DNA of 64,000 bases from Streptomyces dangxiongensis (lineage in GTDB: Bacteria > Actinomycetota > Actinomycetes > Streptomycetales > Streptomycetaceae): assembly GCF_003675325.1 (NCBI RefSeq), contig NZ_CP033073.1, positions 7,192,001 through 7,256,000 of the forward strand, given 5' to 3'. A model generated the notes under the pieces. That model was not told the DNA's origin. It saw only the letters and a list, made by a program, of their open reading frames with translations, and made no database searches. Positions 51,935 through 59,950 of the stretch are shown here, in pieces. The position numbers were made by a program, and so were the translations under genes. How positions within the stretch are numbered: position 1 is the stretch's first letter; each line of letters starts with the position of its first letter.

Positions 51935-51996
51935 GCCGCGCCTCCTGTCGGTGACAAAACGTAGCCGTACGGGTTCGTTGCGCGACCACAATTAGC

Positions 51997-52012
51997 ATTG
52001 GTCTAAACCACA
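51997..52012. promoter_or_regulatory. dre-like operator
   Basis: ATTGGTCTAAACCACA compared with the DasR consensus ACTGGTCTAGACCACT differs at three positions and keeps the GGTCTA-ACC core. It lies upstream of the HutC-family gene in a short AT-rich patch. Confidence 0.65.
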
Positions 52013-52087
52013 AGGGAAGAGTGGTCTGCCGGTTCGGCCGAAACCCGCCCGCAACGCTGCGTGGTCACCCGGGGGCGCGGCACCGGG

Positions 52088-53278
52088 TCACAGGGCGCCG
52101 TAGAGGGCGTCGACCAGCGCGACTTTCCGTGGATCATTGGCTATGTGCGGGCCCATCTGGTTCATCACGTAACCCAGTGACACGCCGGCGTCGGGGTCGG
52201 CGAGTCCGCAGGAACCACCGAACCCGTCATGGCCGAAAGCCCGCGCATCGGGTCCGTACGAGCCCTGTGGTCCGCTCAGCCACAGCCCGAGCCCGATCTC
52301 CGTCTCGCCCTCGAAGCCCGCGCCGAGGACCAGATCGTGGCAGCTACCCTGTCCCTCGCGCACGCGTTCCGCCGCCTCGGGCGACAGGATCCGCCGGCCG
52401 CCGTGGGTGCCGCGCCCGGCGAAGACGCCGTACAGTGCCGCGACGGCTCGCGCGGTGCCGTGCCCGTTGGCCGCGGGAATCTCCGCCGCCCGCCAGCCGG
52501 GGCTGTTCGCCTCCGCCGCTCCGGCCACGGGGTTGGCCAGAGCGGCCAGCGCGGCCGGCGCCAGTCGGCCGAAGAGGGCCATCTGCCGGCCGCTCGACGC
52601 GATCGGCGCACGCACCAGCTCGGCCGCCCGGCCGGCTTCCCGCTCCGGCAGGCCGATGGTGAAGTCGATCCCGAGCGGCCCGGTCACCTCCCGCGCCAGA
52701 AAGGCCCCCGGCCGCAGCCCCGAGACGCGGCGTACGACCTCCCCGACCAGGAAGCCGTACGTCAGCGCGTGGTACCCGGACCGGGTGCCCGGCTCCCACC
52801 AGGGCGCCATGGCCGCGAGCCGTGCGGTGGTCAGCTCCCAGTCGTACAGCTCCTCCAGAGTGTGCGGCTCCCGCAGCCCGCAGAGCCCGGACCGGTGGGA
52901 CAGCAGATGCCGGACGAGCACCTTCTCCTTGCCGGCGGCGGCGAATTCCGGCCAGTACGCGGCCACCGGTGCGTCGAGGTCGAGGAGTCCCCGGTCGGCG
53001 AGTATGTGCGCGCACAGTGCCACCGGGCCCTTGGTGGTCGACCACACGTTCACCACGGTGTCCCGCTCCCAGGGCCGGGTGCGGGCCGCGTCCGCCCAGC
53101 CGCCCCACAGGTCCACCACCGTCTCCCCGGCGACGGTGACCGCCACCGCGGCTCCGAGTTCGCCCCGCTCCCGGAAGTTCTCCTCGAACGCCTCCCGCAC
53201 CGCGGAGAACCGCGGGTCGCAGTGCCCGTGGATCATCGCGTGCGGCTGGGGTGACTGCCGTGTCTGCTGCGCGGACAT
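52088..53278 (-). CDS. serine hydrolase of beta-lactamase/EstB family
   Basis: The 396-residue enzyme has the class-C-like Ser-x2-Lys motif VWSTTKGPVALCAH and a Tyr motif in SGYHALTYGFLVGEVVRR, with the C-terminal HDGFGGSCGLADPDAG (the HxG-type third motif). It has no signal peptide, so cytosolic esterase activity is more likely than beta-lactam resistance. GGAGG lies just before the ATG at 53278. Begins about 150 bp upstream of the HutC regulator on the same strand; a functional link is uncertain. Confidence 0.87.
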   Translation of the reverse strand: MSAQQTRQSPQPHAMIHGHCDPRFSAVREAFEENFRERGELGAAVAVTVAGETVVDLWGGWADAARTRPWERDTVVNVWSTTKGPVALCAHILADRGLLDLDAPVAAYWPEFAAAGKEKVLVRHLLSHRSGLCGLREPHTLEELYDWELTTARLAAMAPWWEPGTRSGYHALTYGFLVGEVVRRVSGLRPGAFLAREVTGPLGIDFTIGLPEREAGRAAELVRAPIASSGRQMALFGRLAPAALAALANPVAGAAEANSPGWRAAEIPAANGHGTARAVAALYGVFAGRGTHGGRRILSPEAAERVREGQGSCHDLVLGAGFEGETEIGLGLWLSGPQGSYGPDARAFGHDGFGGSCGLADPDAGVSLGYVMNQMGPHIANDPRKVALVDALYGAL

Positions 53279-53421
53279 ATGGCCTCCGTCGTCGCCGGGA
53301 AGACCGGGCCACGACACCGCGACCCGGGCGCTCCGAACGTACCGACTGGTCGGACCATGGGGAAGGGCCCGTACGGCCGCCCGACCGCCCGGTCCGCGGG
53401 GAGGACGGCGGCGGGGGCGGA

Positions 53422-54390
53422 TCAGGCGTACGACCGCAGCCAGCGCACCTTCGCCGCCTCGTGGAAGGGGCCGCCGCCCTCGTGGTCGTTGAAGTCGTAC
53501 ACCTCGATCGTCTTGTCGTCGCCGGCCCACGCGTTGAACGCCGCGAACACGGTCGACGGCGGACACGTCTGGTCCTCCAGCGCCGCCGAGAACAGGGCCG
53601 GAACCCGCCCGCGGGCCGCGAAGTGCACCCCGTCGAAGTAGGACAGCGTGCGCAGCGCGTCCGTCAGGCGTCCACGATGCGTCTTGAGGAACAGGCCGAT
53701 CTCCCGGTAAGGATGACGGTCCGTCAGGACCGCCGCGCGCGGGAAGTCGCACAGGAACGGCACGTCCGGGGCCACCGCGACCAGGTCGGGGACCAGGGCG
53801 CCGACGGCCAGCGTGATCCCGCCGCCCTGGCTGGCACCGAGCGCCACGGTCCGTGTCGCGTCGGCCAGCGGATGCGAGCGGGCCGCCTCGACCGCCCGCA
53901 CGGCATCCGTGAACACCCGGCGGTAGTAGTAGTTCTCGGGTGCCTCGATACCCCGCGTCAGGTAACCGGGATACGCCGGCGCCGCGCCCACCGGGTCCGC
54001 CGTGGCGCCCCCGCCGCCCCAGGCGCTGCCCTGGCCACGGGTGTCCATCAGGAAGTGCGCCCGGCCCGTCGACGCCCACAGCAGACTCTCGTGCGCCAGG
54101 CCCCGTCCGCCGCCGTAGCCGAGGAACTCCACGACCAGCGGCAGCGGTTCGGTGGTCCCGGCCGGCAGGCGCAGCCAGCCCTTCACGGGGTGACCGCCGA
54201 ACCCGGCGAACGTCACGTCGTACACCTCGACCGTGGACAGCCCCGTGTCCACCGGCTCGAACCGCGCGTCCAGTTCGTGCTCGCGGGCCTCCTGGAGCGT
54301 CTTGTCCCAGAAGGTGTCGAAGTCCGCGGGCACGGGGGAGTCACTGCGATACGCGCGGAGTTCGTCGAGGGGGAGATCGAACAGGGCCAT
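53422..54390 (-). CDS. acetyl-xylan esterase / cephalosporin-C deacetylase family (AXE1, CE7)
   Basis: The 322-residue alpha/beta hydrolase is the standard CE7 length. Motifs: the nucleophile GASQGGGITLA, the RGQGSAWGGGG block (RGQ), the acid in LEDQTCPPST and the catalytic His in FNDHEGGGPF. No signal peptide, so it would deacetylate imported xylo- or other acetylated oligosaccharides. Start ATG 54390 reads MALFDLPLDELRAYR, the usual family start. Preceded by a 295-bp gap and apparently a single gene. Confidence 0.92.
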   Translation of the reverse strand: MALFDLPLDELRAYRSDSPVPADFDTFWDKTLQEAREHELDARFEPVDTGLSTVEVYDVTFAGFGGHPVKGWLRLPAGTTEPLPLVVEFLGYGGGRGLAHESLLWASTGRAHFLMDTRGQGSAWGGGGATADPVGAAPAYPGYLTRGIEAPENYYYRRVFTDAVRAVEAARSHPLADATRTVALGASQGGGITLAVGALVPDLVAVAPDVPFLCDFPRAAVLTDRHPYREIGLFLKTHRGRLTDALRTLSYFDGVHFAARGRVPALFSAALEDQTCPPSTVFAAFNAWAGDDKTIEVYDFNDHEGGGPFHEAAKVRWLRSYA

Positions 54391-54685
54391 CAACAACCGC
54401 CTTGGTGAAGGGGGACTGCGTCGTCTCACCGTACGTGGGTGGTCGGACGACCCGCCAGGGTCATGGGCGGGAAAGGGTTCTCTCCGAAGTCGGGGCGGCA
54501 GGGGCAGATGGTCTGGCTGGACGCGAGTAAGCGCTTGTCCTACCAGGGGCAGAAGGAAGGGCCCGCTTCGCCAGTGGTCGGGTCACCGATGATCGGATCA
54601 CCAGTGGCTGATGGTCCTTCGGTCGGCCAGGTGCGCGGCCGGGCTGCGCCTGCCAACGCCCGCCCGGCCCCGCCCTGCGCCGCGC
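54391..54685. promoter_or_regulatory. intergenic region with inverted and direct repeats
   Basis: It holds CCGAT-G-ATCGG (54586-54596), flanked on both sides by copies of CCAGTGG (54571 and 54601), and GTCGGACGACCCG near 54443. The layout suggests an operator cluster upstream of the esterase gene, but the distance of about 180-210 bp is large. No coding frame is supported. Confidence 0.35.
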
Positions 54686-55469
54686 TCAGCCGAAGCGCTC
54701 GATCCGGATGCGGTCCACCGGCTGTCCCGCCGCGACCAGCAGCCGGGACGCGTGCTCGGCGAACGCGTTGGACCCGCACACATAGGCCTCCCACCCACCC
54801 TCCGGCGGTTCGGTCAGGAGCGGCGCCACATGTGCGGCCGCCATACGTCCCACCGGCACACCCCTCGGGGCGCTGCGGGTGAACACGGGCGTCGTCTCGG
54901 CGCCCAGCTCGGCAGCGTAGATCAGCTCCTGCGGGCTGCGCGCGGACACCAGCAGCCGCAGCGGCACGGTGAGGCCGCGCGCCCGGTGGTGCCGGACCAT
55001 CGACATCAGCGGTACGACGCCGGAGCCGGCCCCGAGCAGCAACGCCGGGCGGTCGCCCGGCCAGGCGAAGAAACCGCTGACCGGACCGCGCACCTCGACC
55101 GTGTCGCCGGGCCGGGCCACGGTGTGGAACCAGGTGGAGACCTCGCCGTCCGGCACGTGGTCGAGGGTCAGCTCGATGTGCCCGGAGTCGTCCGGTGCCG
55201 AGGCGATCGAGTAGTGGCGCTGCGCCGCGTAGCCGTCCTCCGCGGTCAGCCGCAGCATCAGGTGCTGGCCGGGCAGGTGCCCCGCCCACTCCGGCACGGC
55301 CAGGCGGAACGTGGTCGCGCGGGGTGTCTCCCGCCGGATCTCCGTCAGGGTGGCGGTCTGCCACACCGCCGCCGCGCCCTCGCTCACGGCGATCCGCCCG
55401 GGCACCGTGAACCGCGTCACGGGAGTCGTCGTCCCGGTCGTCGCGTCAGCCGGCGCCCCGGTCGCCCTC

Positions 55470-55477
<8 letters not shown>
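54686..55477 (-). CDS. FAD/NAD(P)-binding ferredoxin-reductase-type oxidoreductase
   Basis: The 263-residue flavoprotein has the FNR fold: FAD-binding RHYSIASAP (RxYS motif), the GQHLMLRL loop, and the NAD(P) domain GAGSGVVPLMSM with the C-terminal YVCGSNAFAEHAS (CG motif). There is no [2Fe-2S] domain. GTG 55477 overlaps the molybdenum oxidoreductase gene by 8 bp; a later GTG at 55420 is possible. The pairing suggests it supplies electrons to the sulfite-oxidase-fold protein, replacing the membrane partner used by MsrPQ systems. Confidence 0.87.
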
Positions 55478-56099
<622 letters not shown>

Positions 56100-56292
56100 G
56101 CTTCAACCGTACGCTGTCGTTCCGGCTGCCCCGTCCCTGGTCACGCCCCGATCGTTGCGGCGGTATGAACTCTTCCGGGGGCCGGGAATACGCGGCCCGG
56201 CGCGCCTCCTTGGCGCTCAGTGTCGGCTTCGGCGCGCGGTGACAGCGCGAGGACGGTGCCGGCGACAGCGCGAGGAGAGCGAGGAGACGAGG

Positions 56293-56340
56293 ATGCCCCA
56301 GCCGTACGTCCCGACGACAGTGACCGAGGTGGCCGCGTGA
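56293..56340 (+). CDS. 15-codon upstream ORF coupled to GNAT gene
   Basis: MPQPYVPTTVTEVAA followed by a TGA that overlaps the GTG of the GNAT gene (GTGA). GAGGAGACGAGG stands immediately before its ATG, the best ribosome site in this region, whereas the GNAT start has none of its own. It may be a leader that feeds ribosomes to the GNAT start by reinitiation. Preceded by a direct repeat GACAGCGCGAGGA at 56241 and 56263. Confidence 0.45.
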   Translation: MPQPYVPTTVTEVAA

Positions 56341-57104
56341 GCACCGTGAGCAGCCCGAGCGGCCCCGGTCCGGCCACGGCCGGCGTCCCGCACGTCCTCG
56401 ACAACCCGGCCCTCGCCTCCCTGACCGGCCCGCACGCCCACTTCGCCGAGCGGCGCGGCCGGGTGCTGCGCTACCCCGTCGACGTCTCGCCCTGGCTGGC
56501 CCTGCCCGACGCGCCGGACGCGCGGGACTGGGCGGACCTCGCCGCACTGGCGGGGCCGGGATCCGAGGTCCCGCTGCCCGGATACCGCGGGGAGGTGCCG
56601 GACGGCTGGGAGATCACCTTCCGCCTGGAGGGCGTGCAGTTCGTGGACGACGGCATCGCCGCCGCTCCGGACGCGGAGGCGGTCCGGCTGGGCCCGGCGG
56701 ACGTCCCCGAGATGCTCGACCTCGTGGCCCGCACCGAGCCGGGCCCGTTCCTGCCGCGCACCGTGGAACTCGGCACCTACCTCGGCATCCGGCGCGGCGG
56801 CGCGCTCGTCGCCATGGCGGGGGAGCGGCTGCATCCGCCGGGCTGGACCGAGATCAGCGCGGTCTGCACCGACCCCGCCTTCCGCGGCGAGGGGCTGGCC
56901 ACCCGGCTGGTCCTCGCCGTCGCGCACGGCATCCGGGAGCGCGGCGAGACCCCGTTCCTGCACACCGGCGCGCAGAACACCAGGGCCGTCCGGCTGTACG
57001 AGTCCCTGGGCTTCCGGCTGCGCCGCCACACCCTGTTCCTGGCCGCCCGGGTGCCGGAGCGGCTGGTGGACGGCCGGCCGGCGGTGCCGGTGCCGGTGCC
57101 GTGA
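56337..57104 (+). CDS. GNAT-family N-acetyltransferase
   Basis: The 255-residue protein has an N-terminal helical/beta domain (to about residue 110) and a C-terminal GNAT fold. The acetyl-CoA loop is in FRGEGLATRLVLAVAHGI, with AMAGERLHPPGWTEISAVCTDP before it and HTGAQNTRAVRLYESLGF after it. GTG 56337 overlaps the stop of a 15-codon ORF. Substrate unknown; the size and layout fit the FR47-like two-domain acetyltransferases. Confidence 0.88.
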   Translation: MSTVSSPSGPGPATAGVPHVLDNPALASLTGPHAHFAERRGRVLRYPVDVSPWLALPDAPDARDWADLAALAGPGSEVPLPGYRGEVPDGWEITFRLEGVQFVDDGIAAAPDAEAVRLGPADVPEMLDLVARTEPGPFLPRTVELGTYLGIRRGGALVAMAGERLHPPGWTEISAVCTDPAFRGEGLATRLVLAVAHGIRERGETPFLHTGAQNTRAVRLYESLGFRLRRHTLFLAARVPERLVDGRPAVPVPVP

Positions 57105-57165
57105 CCGGTGCCGTGACCGGGACGGGCGCCCGGTAAGGGCCCGGCGCCGCCCCCCCCGCGGGCGC

Positions 57166-57612
57166 TCAGTCGGAGTCGGAGTCGGTGTCTCCCGGCGCCG
57201 CGTTGTACCGCTCCAGGTAGGCCGCGAAGCGCACCAGGTCCTCCTCGGGCCAGCCCGCGAGCCGCTCCCGGAAGGCGGTCCGGCGGCTGCGGGTGACCTG
57301 GGCGAGGATGTCCTCGCCCGCCTCGGTCAGATGCAGCACCTGGACCCGGTGGTCCTCCGGGTCCAGCCGGCGTTCGATCAGCCCGGCCCGCTCCAGCGCG
57401 GCCACCTGGCGGCTCACCGTGGACTTGTCCAGCGCGTAGTGCGCCGCCAGGTCGGTCGCCCGGCAGCCGCCGCGCTCCTCCAGGTGGCCCAGCAAGGTGT
57501 ACGACACCAGGGACAGCTCGGGATGCATACGGCCCGCCGAGGCCCGGGCCCGGCGGGCGAACATGGTCATCTCGCGCTGGATCGTCTCGACGGCCGACTC
57601 GGCTGCGCTCAC
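57166..57612 (-). CDS. MarR-family transcriptional regulator
   Basis: The 148-residue winged-helix protein has ATDLAAHYALDKSTVSRQVAALERAGLIERR as recognition region and DHRVQVLHLTEAG as wing. GGAGGAGG lies before the GTG start. It is divergent from a membrane exporter gene across 83 bp that contain the palindrome GTTGTA-3-TACAAC, so it likely represses both. The ligand is presumably a toxic compound exported by its neighbour. Confidence 0.9.
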   Translation of the reverse strand: MSAAESAVETIQREMTMFARRARASAGRMHPELSLVSYTLLGHLEERGGCRATDLAAHYALDKSTVSRQVAALERAGLIERRLDPEDHRVQVLHLTEAGEDILAQVTRSRRTAFRERLAGWPEEDLVRFAAYLERYNAAPGDTDSDSD

Positions 57613-57635
57613 GGGAATACCTCCTCCGGTGGTTC

Positions 57636-57652
57636 AGTTGTACAATACAACT
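57636..57652. promoter_or_regulatory. MarR operator between regulator and exporter
   Basis: AGTTGTACAATACAACT, with perfect GTTGTA/TACAAC arms. A half copy AGTTGTATA follows at 57661-57669, giving two sites for a repressor in the 83-bp divergent region. Confidence 0.7.
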
Positions 57653-57695
57653 AGAACGTGAGTTGTATAAGCCAACCTTTGGAGGGCCGCACGCG

Positions 57696-58811
57696 ATGAG
57701 GTCACCGGCACTGCGCCATGTGCTCACGCACCTGATCACCCCGCTGCTGATGTGCATAGGCATGGGGCTCGCGTACATGGGTGCGTTCGTCACCCCGGAG
57801 CCGCACCACCTGCCGGTCGCGGTCGTCGGCACCGCCCCGCAGACGAAGGTCTTCGCGCAGGCGGTGAAGGACACCGCGGGGGACAAGCTCGACGTCCGTA
57901 CGGTCGCCACCCGCGCCGACGCCGTCCGGCTGCTCGAGTCCCGGGATGTCACCGGCGCCTATGTGCCGAGCGCGAAGGCGCCCGAGCTGCTGGTCGCCAC
58001 CGCCGCCTCCGACATGGGCGCGACGGCCGTCGAGAAGGTGTTCACGCCGGTCGCCGCCGAGCAGGGTGCCCCGCTGAAGGTCACCGACGTGGCCGCCCCG
58101 GTCGCCGACGACCCCACCGGTCAGGGCCTGTTCTTCCTGCTGGTCGCGGTCAGCATCGGCTCCTACGCCTCGGTCGCCGCCCTCGGGGCCGCGGGTGCCG
58201 CGCTCGCGATGCGCGTCCGGGCGCTGCTCGCGCTCGGCGTCTCCGCCGTGGTCGGCGGCATCGGCGCGCTGCTCGCCGGCCCGGTGTTCCACCTCGCCCA
58301 CCACGACCTCGCGGGCATGTGGGGCATGGCCTGGCTGTACTCGGCGGGCATCCTCCTCGTCGGCGTCGGTCTGCACACGTTCCTCAAGCGGTGGACCACG
58401 CTGGCCATGATGGTGCTCTTCGTGATGCTGAACTTCACCAGTTCCGGCGGCCTGTTCCGGCCCGAGCTGCAGAACGGCTTCTTCGGCACCCTGCACGCCT
58501 TCTGGAACGGCGCCGGCTTCGTCGAGGGCGCCCGCAGCCTGCTCTACTTCGGCAGCGACGGCCTCGCGCGCAACGTGTGGACCCTGGTGGGCTGGCTGCT
58601 GGCCGGCCTCGTGGTGACCGCGGTCGCCGCGCTGTACGAGCGCTCCCGCCGCCCCCTTCAGCAGGCCGCTCGCGCCGAGACCGGGGCCGGCGCCGGCACC
58701 GCGCCCGCCGCACCGGTGGCCCGCGACGAAGCCGAGGCCGAGAGCGGGGCTGACGTGAAGGGAGGGGCCGAAGAGGCGGAAGAGGAGATCGAGGAGACGG
58801 TCGGCGTCTGA
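57696..58811 (+). CDS. membrane protein of YhgE/Pip or ABC-2 exporter type
   Basis: The 371-residue protein has one N-terminal helix (residues about 12-32), an extracellular domain of about 110 residues (AVVGTAPQTKVFAQAVKD), then five to six hydrophobic helices (from about 145 to 325) and an acidic cytosolic tail (EEAEEEIEETVGV). This layout matches ABC-2-like or YhgE-type permeases used for lipid, drug or toxin export. No ATPase gene is adjacent. GGAGG lies 10 bases before the ATG. It is divergent from the MarR regulator and ends in a strong hairpin. Confidence 0.78.
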   Translation: MRSPALRHVLTHLITPLLMCIGMGLAYMGAFVTPEPHHLPVAVVGTAPQTKVFAQAVKDTAGDKLDVRTVATRADAVRLLESRDVTGAYVPSAKAPELLVATAASDMGATAVEKVFTPVAAEQGAPLKVTDVAAPVADDPTGQGLFFLLVAVSIGSYASVAALGAAGAALAMRVRALLALGVSAVVGGIGALLAGPVFHLAHHDLAGMWGMAWLYSAGILLVGVGLHTFLKRWTTLAMMVLFVMLNFTSSGGLFRPELQNGFFGTLHAFWNGAGFVEGARSLLYFGSDGLARNVWTLVGWLLAGLVVTAVAALYERSRRPLQQAARAETGAGAGTAPAAPVARDEAEAESGADVKGGAEEAEEEIEETVGV

Positions 58812-58855
58812 CCGACCGCCCTCGCGGGGCGCCCGGCGCCCCCGGAAGACGGATC

Positions 58856-58882
58856 AACGGCCGCGTGACGCACGCGGCCGTT
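58856..58882 (+). terminator. perfect 11-bp hairpin after exporter gene
   Basis: AACGGCCGCGT, GACGC, ACGCGGCCGTT, followed by CCCGTTCCCCC. Located 45 bp past the stop. Confidence 0.8.
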
Positions 58883-58922
58883 CCCGTTCCCCCGGCGGGA
58901 AGTCCGTGTCGGAGCGTTGCGG

Positions 58923-59090
58923 TATGGTGACCGTCCGGCCGCGGTGTCCGCGGCCCCGATGACGAGGAGGTGAGTCCCATTACCGCTGTGTCGGCTGGGG
59001 TGCTCGCTCCTCGTGACGGCGCGGTGCACCGGCAGCGGTGACCGCGGGAGCGCCCTGATGCTTCGCGCTCCCGAAAGGCTCTCGGCTTCC
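58923..59090 (+). promoter_or_regulatory. structured 5' leader with strong ribosome site before an ATT codon
   Basis: After a -10-like TATGGT (58923-58928) come a hairpin GGCCGCGG/CCGCGGCC (58937-58955), then GAGGAGGTGA (58963-58972), the longest anti-16S match I noticed, 8 bases ahead of ATT at 58979. That frame gives a 20-codon peptide (TAVSAGVLAPRDGAVHRQR after the start) ending at 59041. A second hairpin GGGAGCGC/GCGCTCCC (59046-59072) follows directly before the methyltransferase start. The order leader peptide, hairpin, gene suggests attenuation. Confidence 0.5.
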
Positions 59091-59896
59091 ATGCCCACTC
59101 CCGTACCGCTGTCCCCCTCCGCCGTCGTCTCCGCGCTGCGTGCCGCCGGGTGCGTGTTCGCCGAGGACGAGGCGGAGTTGATCCTCGCCACCGCCCGTAC
59201 CCCCGAGGACACCGCCGCCATGGTGGACCGGCGCGCCACCGGACTGCCGCTCGAACAGGTCCTCGGCTGGGCCGGGTTCCACGGGCTGCGCATCACCGTC
59301 GAACCCGGGGTTTTCGTGCCCCGCCGCCGAACCGAGTTCCTGCTCGACCAGGCGCTCGCCGCGGCGCCGCACGCGGCCGTCGCCGTGGACCTGTGCTGTG
59401 GTTCCGGCGCGCTGGGCGCGGCCCTCGCCGCCGTCCTGGAGGGTGCCGAGGTGCACGCGGCCGACATCGACCCGGCCGCCGTACGCTGCGCCCGCCGCAA
59501 CCTCGGCGCCTTCGGCGGCCTGGCCCACCGGGGCGACCTGTACGACGCCCTGCCCGCCGGTCTGCGGGGCCGTGTCGACGTGCTGATGGCGAACGTGCCG
59601 TACGTCCCCACCGCCGACGTGCCCCTGCTGCCGCCGGAGGCCCGCGACCACGAGCCGCTGGTCGCCCTGGACGGCGGCGCGGACGGCGCGGACGGCCTCG
59701 ACGTGCTGCGCCGGTGCTGCGCCGGGTGGCCGCCGGGGCGCCCGACTGGCTGGCACCCGGTGGCTGCCTCCTGACCGAGACCAGCGAGCGCCAGGCGGCG
59801 GACGCCGCCGAGGTGCTCACCCGGGCGGGCCTCACGACCCGCCTGGCGGTGTCGGAGGAGCTGTACGCGCACGTGGTGATCGGTCTGCTCCGCTAG
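59091..59896 (+). pseudogene. HemK/PrmC-like protein N5-glutamine methyltransferase broken by 11-bp tandem duplication
   Basis: The coding sequence begins MPTPVPLSPSAVVSALRAAG and has the methyltransferase core AVDLCCGSGALGAALA, HAADIDPAAVRCARRN and the HemK-type catalytic segment MANVPYVPTADVPLLP (NVPY for the usual NPPY). After GLDVLRR the frame breaks at an exact duplication of TGCTGCGCCGG (59704-59714 and 59715-59725). Removing one copy restores VAAGAPDWLAPGGCLLTE and the end AHVVIGLLR, 265 codons in total. Without the repair the last third is lost. Confidence 0.85.
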
Positions 59897-59950
59897 GCCG
59901 TGGCGTCCGCGGCCCCGGCGCCACACCCGCGCCGGAAGCCGCTGACCCGG

